Source: Palsa-504 sp963739135 (GTDB lineage Bacteria; Actinomycetota; Actinomycetes; Streptosporangiales; Streptosporangiaceae). Taken from it: a stretch of DNA of 64,000 bases. Made by a program: the position numbers and the translations under genes. Every line of letters starts with the position of its first letter. Position 1 is the first letter of the stretch. Shown here in pieces: positions 7,050 to 14,831 of the stretch. The notes beneath the pieces were generated by a model. It was not told the origin of the DNA, did not search any database, and saw only the letters and a list, made by a program, of their open reading frames with translations. Where the stretch lies: positions 124,001-188,000 of the forward strand of contig CAVTZG010000013.1 in NCBI GenBank assembly GCA_963739135.1. Direction: 5' to 3'.

Positions 7050-10000
7050 CGACCAGCGCAGCCAGATCCGGTCGGTGACATCCAGGCCGTCGTTCTTCCT
7101 GGCCTCCTGGACCAGCCGGATGACCTCGCGCGCGAGCCCCTCCCGCAGCAGCTCCTGGCTGACGGTGATGTCGATCGCCACGGTATGGTCGCCCTCGGTG
7201 GCCACCGCCCACCCCGCCCGCGGTGTCTGGGTCACGATCACGTCGTCCGCGCCGATCACCACCGGTTCGCCGCCGGACACCACCACGGTCGCCGTCCGCC
7301 CGGCCAGCACGGCGGTTGCGATATCCGCGGCCGCAGCCGCCGTGACGGCCGCCGCCACGGCCGGCGTCCGGGACCCGAACCGGCGCCCGAGCGAGCGGAA
7401 GTTCGGCTTGACCGTATAGTCCACGAGCTCCCCGCCAGAACCGCCCAGCACTTCGAGCGTGGCCACGTTCAGCTCCGCGGTGACCTGTTCCCGCAACTCG
7501 GCGGGCAGCCCCTCGAAGCCGGGCGCTCCGACCAGGGCCCGGCGCAGCGGCTGCCGCGTGCGGACCGAGGCGCCCGCCCGGGCTGAACGCCCCAGCTCGA
7601 CCAGCCGCCGGACCAGCGCCATCTGCGCCGACAGCGCCGGATCGATCAGTGCAGGATCGATCTGGGCCGGATCGATCAGGGCCGGATCGATCCGGGCCGG
7701 ATCGGCCGCGGGCCACGCGGCCAGGTGCACCGAGTCGGCCGCCCCGGCCTGCCGCAGCACGCCCCAGACGTAGTCGGTGACGAACGGGGTGAAGGGCGCC
7801 ATCAGCAGCGTCAGCGTGGTCAGGCACTCGTACAGGGTGGCGAACGCCGCCGCGCCCTCCGGCGACGCGGGCCCGTCCCAGAACCGCCGCCGGGACCGCC
7901 GCACGTACCAGTTGGACAGATCATCGATGAACGTCGCGAGCCGCCGGCCCGCCGCCGCGGTGTCGAACCCCTCGAGCGAGGCCGTGACGTCCCGCACTAC
8001 CGCATGCAGCTCGCCGAGCACCCACCGGTCCAGCACCGGCCGCTGCGCCGGGGCCGGGGCGGACGCCAGGCCATCCGGCGCCCTCCAGCCGCCCGCGTTG
8101 GCGTACAAGACCAGGAACGAGGCCGTGTTCCAGTAGGTGAGCAGCACCTTCCTGACGATCTCGCTGAGCAGGTCGTGTCGCACCCGGCGGGCGCCCCACG
8201 GCGACCCGGAAGCCGCGAAGAACCAGCGCAGCGCGTCCGCGCCGTGCGCGTCCATCAGCGGGATCGGCTCGAGCACGTTGCCCAGGTTCTTGCTCATCTT
8301 GCGGCCGGTCTCGTCGACCAGCAGGCCCACGCACACCACGTTCTCGTAGGACGAACGCCCGAACACCAGGGTCCCCACGGCCATCAGCGAGTAGAACCAG
8401 CCCCGGGTCTGGTCGAGCGCCTCGCAGATGAACTGCGCCGGGTACGCGGCCTCGAACTCGGCCAGGTTCCGCAGCGGCGCGCCGTGCTGGGCGAACGGCA
8501 TCGCCCCCGAGTCGTACCAGACGTCAATCACCTCGGGTACCCGCCGCGCCCGCTCCCCGCACTCCGGGCAGGCGAACGTGATCTCGTCGACGAACGGCCG
8601 GTGCGGGTCAAGCCCGGTGAGGTCCGTCCCGGCCCGCTCCGACAGCTCGGCCAGCGAGCCAATGCAGGTCACGTGGTCCTCGCCGCACACCCACAGCGGC
8701 AGCGGCGTACCCCAGTACCTGGTCCGGGACAGCGCCCAGTCCACGTTGTTCCGCAGCCACTCGCCGTACCGGCCGTACTTGACCGTCTCCGGATACCAGT
8801 TCGTCTGCTCGTTCTGGACCAGCAGCCTGTCCTTGATCGCGGTGGTCCTGATGTACCACGAGGGCAGCGCGTAGTACAGCAGCGCGGTACCGCACCGCCA
8901 GCAGTGCGGGTAGCTGTGCTCGTGCCGGCGCGAGGCGAACAGCAGGCCCCGGTCGTCAAGGTCGCTGATCAGCCGCTGGTCGGCGTCCTTGAAGAACAGC
9001 CCGCCGACCAGCGGCACGCCGTCCTCGAAGTGCCCGTCGGGCTTGACCGGGTTGACCACGGGCAGCCCGTGCGCGCGCGAGGCGTCCATGTCGTCGGCGC
9101 CGAACGCGGGCGCCAGGTGGACCAGCCCGGTGCCATCTTCTGTCGTCACGAATGACCCTGGAATCACCACATGGGCGTCGGGGATATCGATGATGCCGAA
9201 CGGAGCCCGGTAACTCGCCCCTACCAAAGCCACGCCGGGGAACCGGGCGGTTACCTGCCAGCCCTCGCCGAGCACCGCCCGGACCAGGTCTTCGGCCACC
9301 ACGACCCGGTCGCCGTCCTGCCGATGGCGGGCCACCACGTAGAAGGCCTCCGGGTGGACCGCCACCGCGGTGTTGGAGACCAGCGTCCAGGGCGTCGTGG
9401 TCCACACCAGCAGGTCGGCGCCCTCGAGCTGCGGCGGCGCCCCGTCGGGCAGGGTGAGCAGCCGGAACCTGACCGTGATGGCCGGGTCGGAGACCGGCTG
9501 GTAGACATCGGGCTGGCCCAGCTCGGCATCGGACAGCGGCGTCCCGCAGCGCGGGCAGTACGGGCTGATCCGGAAGTCGCGGGCCAGCAGCCCGGCCTCG
9601 AAGACGGCCTTCAGCGACCACCAGACCGACTCGACGTAGCTGGCGTCCATGGTCCGGTAGGCATGGTCGGTGTCGGCCCAGTAACCCATCCGCAGTGACA
9701 TGGCCAGCCACGCGTCCACGTACTTCAGCACCGACTCGCGGCACCGCGCGTTGAACTCGGCGATCCCGTAGTCCTCGATGTCACGCTTCCCGGTGAACCC
9801 GAGCTCCTTCTCCACCGCCACCTCGACCGGCAGCCCGTGGCAGTCCCAGCCCGCCCGGCGCGGTACGTGGAAGCCCTGCATGGTCTTGAACCGGGGGAAC
9901 AGGTCCTTGAAGGTCCGCGCCTCGACGTGGTGCACGCCGGGCAGCCCGTTGGCGGTCGGCGGTCCCTCGTAGAAGATCCAGGAAGGCCCGCCTTCGGTCT

Positions 10001-10106
10001 GCTTCAGTGACCGCTCGAAGATGCCCGCATCCTGCCAGCGGGCCAGCACCTCGCGCTCGAGCGCGGGCAGGTCCACTTGCGCGGGAAGCGGCTCGAATCC
10101 CTGCAC
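6882..10106 (-). CDS. ileS: Isoleucyl-tRNA synthetase, type 2 (GXHH signature)
   Basis: IleRS charges tRNA-Ile. The length (about 1,074 residues), the RAGWDCHGLPVEVAVEKELG block, the CP1 editing region and the KMSKS-type loop GRKMSKNLGN identify the eukaryote-like type 2 enzyme common in actinobacteria. The class I HXGH signature is replaced: where HXGH is expected the protein has G-V-H-H (codons at 9927-9938), the swapped arrangement described for some mupirocin-hyper-resistant IleRS2 enzymes. The start is placed at GTG 10106 because TACTCT lies exactly six bases upstream, consistent with a leaderless message. The alternative GTG 10175 would leave only 23 bases to the divergent neighbour. 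The 3' end overlaps the convergent membrane-protein frame. Confidence 0.96.
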   Translation of the reverse strand: MQGFEPLPAQVDLPALEREVLARWQDAGIFERSLKQTEGGPSWIFYEGPPTANGLPGVHHVEARTFKDLFPRFKTMQGFHVPRRAGWDCHGLPVEVAVEKELGFTGKRDIEDYGIAEFNARCRESVLKYVDAWLAMSLRMGYWADTDHAYRTMDASYVESVWWSLKAVFEAGLLARDFRISPYCPRCGTPLSDAELGQPDVYQPVSDPAITVRFRLLTLPDGAPPQLEGADLLVWTTTPWTLVSNTAVAVHPEAFYVVARHRQDGDRVVVAEDLVRAVLGEGWQVTARFPGVALVGASYRAPFGIIDIPDAHVVIPGSFVTTEDGTGLVHLAPAFGADDMDASRAHGLPVVNPVKPDGHFEDGVPLVGGLFFKDADQRLISDLDDRGLLFASRRHEHSYPHCWRCGTALLYYALPSWYIRTTAIKDRLLVQNEQTNWYPETVKYGRYGEWLRNNVDWALSRTRYWGTPLPLWVCGEDHVTCIGSLAELSERAGTDLTGLDPHRPFVDEITFACPECGERARRVPEVIDVWYDSGAMPFAQHGAPLRNLAEFEAAYPAQFICEALDQTRGWFYSLMAVGTLVFGRSSYENVVCVGLLVDETGRKMSKNLGNVLEPIPLMDAHGADALRWFFAASGSPWGARRVRHDLLSEIVRKVLLTYWNTASFLVLYANAGGWRAPDGLASAPAPAQRPVLDRWVLGELHAVVRDVTASLEGFDTAAAGRRLATFIDDLSNWYVRRSRRRFWDGPASPEGAAAFATLYECLTTLTLLMAPFTPFVTDYVWGVLRQAGAADSVHLAAWPAADPARIDPALIDPAQIDPALIDPALSAQMALVRRLVELGRSARAGASVRTRQPLRRALVGAPGFEGLPAELREQVTAELNVATLEVLGGSGGELVDYTVKPNFRSLGRRFGSRTPAVAAAVTAAAAADIATAVLAGRTATVVVSGGEPVVIGADDVIVTQTPRAGWAVATEGDHTVAIDITVSQELLREGLAREVIRLVQEARKNDGLDVTDRIWLRWSSANLELTAALTEHAGLIAAEVLAVDFGSGTGAADGAAAAVHADADLGLTFWLGRR

Positions 10107-10112
10107 CGCCCA

Positions 10113-10118
10113 AGAGTA
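10113..10118 (-). promoter_or_regulatory. -10 box for leaderless ileS
   Basis: TACTCT on the minus strand ends six bases before GTG 10106, so transcription would begin at or next to the start codon. The identical box sits six bases before ppgK. No convincing -35 element is visible, which is common in high-GC actinobacteria. Confidence 0.5.
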
Positions 10119-10198
10119 GCTGACCTCCGGTTTGCCTCGCGTAGCACCGCGACTTATCCTCCGTTCACGCTTCACTTACCACGAACGGGAGGCCGCAC

Positions 10199-10618
10199 AT
10201 GTCCGCTGGACCGCGGTCTGACGCCGCTGATCTTCCGGTGCGCCCCGGCGAAGAGCCCTGGACCGATGCCGAGCTCAAGCAGGTGCGGGCCGAGCTCGAG
10301 TCCGAGCTCGCCGGCCTGCGTGCCGATATCGCGCGGGTCGCCTCTGACATAGCCGAACGCCTCACCGACGCCGTGCGGGACGCCGGCGACGACACGGCCG
10401 ACGCCGGGACCAAGACCTTCGAGCGCGAGCACGATCTGGCCCTCGCTCAGAACGCTCAGGTCCTGCTCGATCAGGGCGAGCGTGCCCTGGGCCGGATCGA
10501 TGCGGGAACATATGGAGTATGCGAATCCTGCGGTCAGCCGATCGGGAAGGCGCGCCTGATGGCGTTCCCGCGGGCCCACCTGTGCGTGGCGTGCAAGCAG
10601 CGGGAAGAACGTCACTGA
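10199..10618 (+). CDS. DksA/TraR-type C4 zinc-finger protein
   Basis: A 139-residue protein of the DksA/TraR superfamily. The N-terminal two thirds is a predicted coiled coil (about 20-100) with Asp residues at the expected tip (DAGDDTADAG). The C-terminus is a four-Cys zinc finger, CESCGQPIG...LCVACK. Such proteins insert into the RNA polymerase secondary channel or resemble those that do; in actinobacteria their exact role is less settled. ATG 10199 has a strong Shine-Dalgarno (GGGAGG). It lies upstream of lspA, which overlaps its 3' end, and is divergent from ileS. Confidence 0.88.
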   Translation: MSAGPRSDAADLPVRPGEEPWTDAELKQVRAELESELAGLRADIARVASDIAERLTDAVRDAGDDTADAGTKTFEREHDLALAQNAQVLLDQGERALGRIDAGTYGVCESCGQPIGKARLMAFPRAHLCVACKQREERH

Positions 10619-11307
10619 CCAGCCAGCAGCCCGGTCAGCAGCCCGGCCAGCAACCCAGCCGGCAACCCGGGCGGCCCGGCGCATACCGACGCTGGCGGGT
10701 CGGCCTGCTGCTCAGCGTGGCCGTCGTGGTGATCACGGCCGATCTGGTCTCCAAGGTGCTGGTGGTCGCGAACATCCCCGAGCAGACGTATGTGCACGTG
10801 ATCGGCAACGTGTTCATCCTCACGCAGGTCCGCAACGGCGGCGCGGCCTTCAACCTGGGCGGTACCTCCATCACGATCGTCTTCACCCTGATCGCGGCGG
10901 GCGTGGTCACCTACATCCTGCGCGCCGCGAGCAACCTGCGCAGCACCGGCTGGGCCATCGCCCTGGGGCTGCTGCTCGGCGGGGCCACCGGCAACCTGAT
11001 CGATCGGATCTTCCGCGCGCCCGGTCCGTTCCGCGGCGACGTGGTCGACTGGATCGAGGTGACCCGCTTCTGGCCGGTGTTCAACGTCGCTGACTCCTGC
11101 ATCGTCTGCGCCGGCATCCTGGTCGTGCTGCTCGCCCTGCGCGGCATCCGCCTGGACGGCACCAGGACCGCCCGGGCCGGTGAACCGGACCCCGAGGCCC
11201 ACGCTTCCCCCGAACCGGATCATCCGAAACCGGATCATCCGAAACCGGATCATCCGAAACCGGATCATCCGGAGTCGGAGCTCCGGGCCGCGGACGACGG
11301 GCGATGA
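10591..11307 (+). CDS. lspA: Lipoprotein signal peptidase LspA
   Basis: LspA is the membrane aspartyl peptidase that removes signal peptides from diacylglyceryl-modified prolipoproteins. Four hydrophobic spans and all family motifs are present: NGGAAFNLG, the first catalytic Asp in GNLIDRIF, VVDWIE, and the second Asp in FNVADSCI. The start is taken at GTG 10591, overlapping the end of the DksA-like gene; GTG 10582 is also possible. The N-terminus carries a Gln/Pro/Gly repeat. The C-terminus has a hydrophilic tail of PDHPK units encoded by a 15-base DNA tandem repeat (11215-11271). The stop overlaps the rluD start (ATGA). Confidence 0.95.
   Translation: MQAAGRTSLTSQQPGQQPGQQPSRQPGRPGAYRRWRVGLLLSVAVVVITADLVSKVLVVANIPEQTYVHVIGNVFILTQVRNGGAAFNLGGTSITIVFTLIAAGVVTYILRAASNLRSTGWAIALGLLLGGATGNLIDRIFRAPGPFRGDVVDWIEVTRFWPVFNVADSCIVCAGILVVLLALRGIRLDGTRTARAGEPDPEAHASPEPDHPKPDHPKPDHPKPDHPESELRAADDGR
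11215..11271 (+). repeat. 15-base tandem repeat, about 3.8 copies, in the lspA tail
   Basis: The unit CCGGATCATCCGAAA is repeated almost perfectly and each copy contains the inverted repeat CGGAT-C-ATCCG. It encodes the PDHPK pentapeptide repeats at the C-terminus of LspA, downstream of the catalytic core. Confidence 0.9.
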
Positions 11308-12233
11308 CGGCGCCGGGCGAGCGCCAGCTCGCGGTACCCGACGGCCTGGACGGTGAGCGGCTCGACGCCGCCCTGGCCAGGATGTTCGGCCTGTCCAGGT
11401 CCCGGGCCGCGGAGCTGATCGGCGACGGCCTGGTGCTGCTCGGCGGGCGGCCCGCGGCCAAGTCGGACCGCGTGCTGGCCGGCGAGCCGCTGCAGGTCAC
11501 CCTCCCGCCGCCGCGGCCGCCCGAGCCGCCCCGGCTGGTCGAGGGCCTGGCCGTGCTGTACGAGGACGACGACATCATCGTGGTGGACAAGCCGCGCGGC
11601 GTGGCCGCCCACCCCACCCCCGGCTGGACCGGGCCGACCGTCATCGGCGGGCTGCTCGCGGCCGGGCACACCGTGGCGACCAGCGGCGCCGCCGAACGCC
11701 AGGGCATCGTGCACCGGCTGGACGCGAACACCACCGGAGCGATGGTGGTGGCCAAGAGCGAGCCGGCCTACAGCGCGCTGAAGCGGGCCTTCCGCGAGCG
11801 CACCGTGGACAAGCGCTACCACGCGCTCGTGCAGGGCCACCCCGACCCGCTGCGCGGCACGGTGGATGCGCCGATCGGCCGGCACCCCTCGGGCGGGGGC
11901 CGGTTCGCCGTGGTCAGCGACGGGCGGCCCAGCGTGACCCACTACGACACGATGGAGGCGTTCCGCGCCGCCAGCCTGGTGGACGTCGACCTGGAAACCG
12001 GCCGCACCCACCAGATCCGGGTGCACATGGCCGCCATCAGGCATCCCGTGGTCGGCGACCTGCTCTACGGCGCCGATCCGGTGCTGGCCGCCCGGCTGGG
12101 CCTGACCAGGCAGTGGCTGCACGCGGTCAGCCTGGCCTTCGCCCACCCCGCCGACGGCCGCCCGGTCTCCTTCACCAGCGCCTACCCGCCCGACCTGGCC
12201 CACGCCCTCGACGTCCTGCGCGCCGAGAGCTAG
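11304..12233 (+). CDS. rluD: RluD-type 23S rRNA pseudouridine synthase
   Basis: A 309-residue RluA-family pseudouridine synthase. An N-terminal S4 RNA-binding domain (about 12-70, ERLDAALARMFGLSRSRAAEL) is followed by the catalytic domain. The catalytic Asp lies in GIVHRLDANTTG, where most relatives have HRLDKDTSG; the Asp itself is retained. The GRTHQIRVHMA motif is also present. RluD modifies helix 69 of 23S rRNA in E. coli; the same role here is inferred from the S4 domain and from the lspA-rluD linkage, which is common in bacteria. Start ATG 11304 overlaps the lspA stop by four bases. Confidence 0.94.
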   Translation: MTAPGERQLAVPDGLDGERLDAALARMFGLSRSRAAELIGDGLVLLGGRPAAKSDRVLAGEPLQVTLPPPRPPEPPRLVEGLAVLYEDDDIIVVDKPRGVAAHPTPGWTGPTVIGGLLAAGHTVATSGAAERQGIVHRLDANTTGAMVVAKSEPAYSALKRAFRERTVDKRYHALVQGHPDPLRGTVDAPIGRHPSGGGRFAVVSDGRPSVTHYDTMEAFRAASLVDVDLETGRTHQIRVHMAAIRHPVVGDLLYGADPVLAARLGLTRQWLHAVSLAFAHPADGRPVSFTSAYPPDLAHALDVLRAES

Positions 12234-12250
12234 CCAGGCAGAATAGCGGC

Positions 12251-13027
12251 GTGGAGATCGCCGAGCACATAGCCGCGCTGCGCCGCGAGGGCATCCAGCT
12301 CGCGGACGCGGCCGAACTGGCCAGCCTGGACGCAGCCGTACCGCCGTGCCAGCCGTGGCTGGTCAAGGACCTGCTGCGGCACACCGGGTACATCCACCGG
12401 TGGGCTGCCAGGCACATCACCGAGTGCCCGGACAGCGTGATAAACGGCCCGCCGGAGGCCGACATCCTGCGCGGCGGAGCGGCCGACCCCGACCTGCTCA
12501 GCTGGTTCCGCGCGGGCCATGCCGCCCTGGTCGAGACGCTGAGCACCGCCGATTCCGGCCTGCAGTGCGCCACGCTGATGCCCGCCGCCTCCCCGCTGGC
12601 CTTCTGGGCCCGCCGCCAGGCGCACGAGACCGCCATCCACCGTGCCGACGCGGACAGCGCGTCGGGAATCCGCCCTGAGTACCCGCCGGACTTCGCCGCG
12701 GACGGCATCGACGAGTTGATCATGGGCTTCGGCCAGCGCCGCAAGTACCGTCCGTCGGCCCACCACGACGGCACCATGCGGGTTGACGCGTCCGACACCG
12801 GCGACGCCTGGTACGTAGGCGCCGACGCAGGCCGCATCCAGGCGCGTCATGAGCCCGCCGGCACCCGTGAACCGGGCGAGGCTAAGTGCGTTATCAGCGG
12901 CCCGGCCTCCGGCGTCTACCTGTTCCTGTGGAACCGCTCCGACGCCTCCGCGGCGGACGTCTCGATCACCGGCGACACCGCCTTCCTGGCCGGCTGGCAG
13001 TCGAGCGTACGCGTCCGCTGGAGCTGA
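12251..13027 (+). CDS. Maleylpyruvate isomerase (MDMPI)-fold mycothiol-dependent protein
   Basis: A 258-residue protein with the DinB-like MDMPI N-terminal domain and an MDMPI C-terminal domain. Visible features are PWLVKDLLRHTGYIHRWAARHI, the RRQAHETAIHRADAD segment bearing His residues expected to bind metal, and a C-terminal ISGPASGVYLFLWNR motif. Members use mycothiol as cofactor in isomerisation or detoxification, but most actinobacterial paralogues have no known substrate. GTG 12251 is preceded by CAGAAT with a six-base gap, close to the TANNNT leaderless pattern seen elsewhere in this window. It lies 17 bases after rluD and converges on the aldo/keto reductase. Confidence 0.85.
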   Translation: MEIAEHIAALRREGIQLADAAELASLDAAVPPCQPWLVKDLLRHTGYIHRWAARHITECPDSVINGPPEADILRGGAADPDLLSWFRAGHAALVETLSTADSGLQCATLMPAASPLAFWARRQAHETAIHRADADSASGIRPEYPPDFAADGIDELIMGFGQRRKYRPSAHHDGTMRVDASDTGDAWYVGADAGRIQARHEPAGTREPGEAKCVISGPASGVYLFLWNRSDASAADVSITGDTAFLAGWQSSVRVRWS

Positions 13028-13044
13028 CCCAGTCCGCCTGAGCC

Positions 13045-14082
13045 CTAGCGGCGGCGGAATGCGGCGTCCAGCGCCGCCGTGCCGAAGTTCCACATGTTGT
13101 CGGCGACGTTGATCGTGACTCCGGGGGGAACGATCTCGTCGATCCGGTCAAGCACGTCGGCGGACAGCTCGATCCCATCGGCAGCGAGGTAGCTGTCCAG
13201 ATGCTCCATGGTGCGCGGGCCGATGATCGCAGAGGTGACTGCGGGGTGGCGGGTGGCGAACGCGACTGCCATCTGGATGAGGGTCAGCCCTGTCTCGTCG
13301 GCGAGCGCGCCGAGCGCGTCGGCGGCGTCGAGCTTGGCGGCGTTCGACGGGTCGCTGGCGTCATAGCGTGCTGGGAGGCGACGCGACCGCGCGGCGGAGC
13401 CTGGCCCACTGACCTCCTGGCCCTTGCGGTATTTGCCGGACAGCCAGCCGCCTGCCAGTGGGCTGTAGGTCATGACGCCCATTCCGTGGCGCTGGCAGGT
13501 CGGCAGCACGTCGTATTCGATCGCCCGGGTCAGCATGGAGTAGGGGGGCTGTTCGGTGCGAAACCGTCCGTGGCCGCGGCGATCGGCCACCCATTGAGCC
13601 TCGACGATCGCAGAGGCGGGGACCTTTGACGCGCCGAAGTAGCGGATCTTGCCCGCCTGCACGAGGTCAGTCAGGGCGCTGAGGGTCTCGTCGATATCGG
13701 TGTTCGGGTCGGGAACGCCGACTTGGTAGAGGTCGATCCAGTCGGTCTGAAGCCGGCGCAGCGAGCCCTCGACCCCTTCGGTGATCCACCGCCGTGACGC
13801 TCCGCGATGGTTGGGGTCCGCATCGAGGGGAGGGCCGAACTTGACGGCGAGCACTACGCTCTCCCGCCACCCTCCGGCCAGCGCCTGGCCCAGGATCTCT
13901 TCTGACTCGCCGGCCGAATAGCCATCAGCGGTATCGATGAAGTTGATCCCGGCGTCCAGCGCCTTGTTAATGATCTTGATCGCGTCGTGGTGATCGGGGT
14001 TGCCGAAGGCGCCGAACATCATTGCGCCCAGGCACATCTGGCTAACCGAGACGCCAGTGCGCCCCAACGGCCGGTATTCCAT
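13045..14082 (-). CDS. Aldo/keto reductase lacking the usual catalytic histidine
   Basis: A 345-residue NADPH-dependent aldo/keto reductase of the YajO/tas-like group. The N-terminus MEYRPLGRTGVSVSQMCLGAM, Asp50 and Tyr55 in FIDTADGYSAG, Lys81 in LAVKFG, and C-terminal cofactor-site residues (AIIGPRTMEHLDSYL) are present. The expected LYQVHRPDP, whose His completes the catalytic tetrad, reads LYQVGVPDP: Gly122 replaces His (codon at 13717-13719). Activity may therefore be altered or lost. The gene is divergent from a TetR regulator with which it probably forms a regulated pair. Substrate unknown. Confidence 0.88.
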   Translation of the reverse strand: MEYRPLGRTGVSVSQMCLGAMMFGAFGNPDHHDAIKIINKALDAGINFIDTADGYSAGESEEILGQALAGGWRESVVLAVKFGPPLDADPNHRGASRRWITEGVEGSLRRLQTDWIDLYQVGVPDPNTDIDETLSALTDLVQAGKIRYFGASKVPASAIVEAQWVADRRGHGRFRTEQPPYSMLTRAIEYDVLPTCQRHGMGVMTYSPLAGGWLSGKYRKGQEVSGPGSAARSRRLPARYDASDPSNAAKLDAADALGALADETGLTLIQMAVAFATRHPAVTSAIIGPRTMEHLDSYLAADGIELSADVLDRIDEIVPPGVTINVADNMWNFGTAALDAAFRRR

Positions 14083-14110
14083 GATGAAGCTCCTTGAGCC
14101 GCCGCAAGTC

Positions 14111-14166
14111 AGCCGCGGCAGGTCAGCCGCGGCAGGTCAGCCGCGGCAGGTCGGCCGCGGCAGGCG
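14111..14166 (+). repeat. 14-base tandem repeat, four copies
   Basis: Three perfect copies of AGCCGCGGCAGGTC (14111-14152) and a fourth with few changes (14153-14166) lie directly upstream of the aldo/keto reductase start. Each unit contains the palindrome CCGCGG. An operator array or simple slippage expansion would both fit. Confidence 0.9.
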
Positions 14167-14194
14167 GATATGATCGGATGGGCGGCAGGCGGAG

Positions 14195-14240
14195 AGCCTG
14201 TCCACTTCACTGTAGCGACAACCGGATAGCCTGTCCACTT
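14195..14240 (+). promoter_or_regulatory. Direct repeat overlapping the tetR promoter
   Basis: AGCCTGTCCACTT occurs twice on the same strand (14195-14207 and 14228-14240), start to start 33 bases apart. The second copy overlaps TAGCCT (14227-14232), a plausible -10 box for the TetR gene at 14250. Half-sites containing CTGTCCACT resemble those bound by actinobacterial TetR repressors, so autoregulation is likely but unproven. Confidence 0.55.
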
Positions 14241-14249
14241 GGAGCCTCG

Positions 14250-14831
14250 ATGCCCGCTCGCCAGATCCCGGCACCCACGAGACGAGCCGACGCCGAGCGC
14301 AACCGCGACAAGATCCTCGCCGCCGCCCGCGCCGCGTTCGCCGATCCTGAGGCCGAGGTGTCGATGGCCGAGATCTCGCGTCGCGCTGGCGTGGGCATGG
14401 CGACCCTGTACCGCAACTTCCCCGGGCGCCAGGAGCTCCTCGAGGCGCTCTACACCGACGAGGTCAATGCCATCTGCAAGGCCGCCGAGACCATCGACGG
14501 CGATACCCCCGGAGCGACTCTGGTGGCTTGGCTGCACCGGTTCTTCGCCTTCACCACGAGCAAGCGCCACATCGCCTCCGAGCTGCTCAAGCAGACGGAC
14601 CGCAGCGACCCCCTATTCGAAAACAACCGCACCCGGGTGATCGCCGCCGGCCGGCCGCTCCTCGCCGCCGCACAGCACGCCTGCGAAGTCCGGGACGAGC
14701 TCACCCTGGAACAGATCCTCGACATGATCGTCGCCATCGCCACGATCCACGGCGACACCGGCTATACCGAACCAATCCTCCAGACCGCACTCGGCGGCCT
14801 GCGCCCCCCGGCCGATGCGAAACCCGCATAG
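14250..14831 (+). CDS. TetR family transcriptional regulator
   Basis: A 193-residue TetR-family DNA-binding protein. The helix-turn-helix is at about residues 36-62 (VSMAEISRRAGVGMATLYRNFPGRQELLEALY), after the typical RNRDKILAAARAAF helix. The C-terminal ligand domain contains ASELLKQTDRSDPLFENNRTRV, common in regulators that sit beside short-chain or aldo/keto reductases. Start ATG 14250 is chosen for its GGAG Shine-Dalgarno and because the sequence upstream is repeats. It most likely represses itself and the divergent reductase; the inducer is unknown. Confidence 0.9.
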   Translation: MPARQIPAPTRRADAERNRDKILAAARAAFADPEAEVSMAEISRRAGVGMATLYRNFPGRQELLEALYTDEVNAICKAAETIDGDTPGATLVAWLHRFFAFTTSKRHIASELLKQTDRSDPLFENNRTRVIAAGRPLLAAAQHACEVRDELTLEQILDMIVAIATIHGDTGYTEPILQTALGGLRPPADAKPA

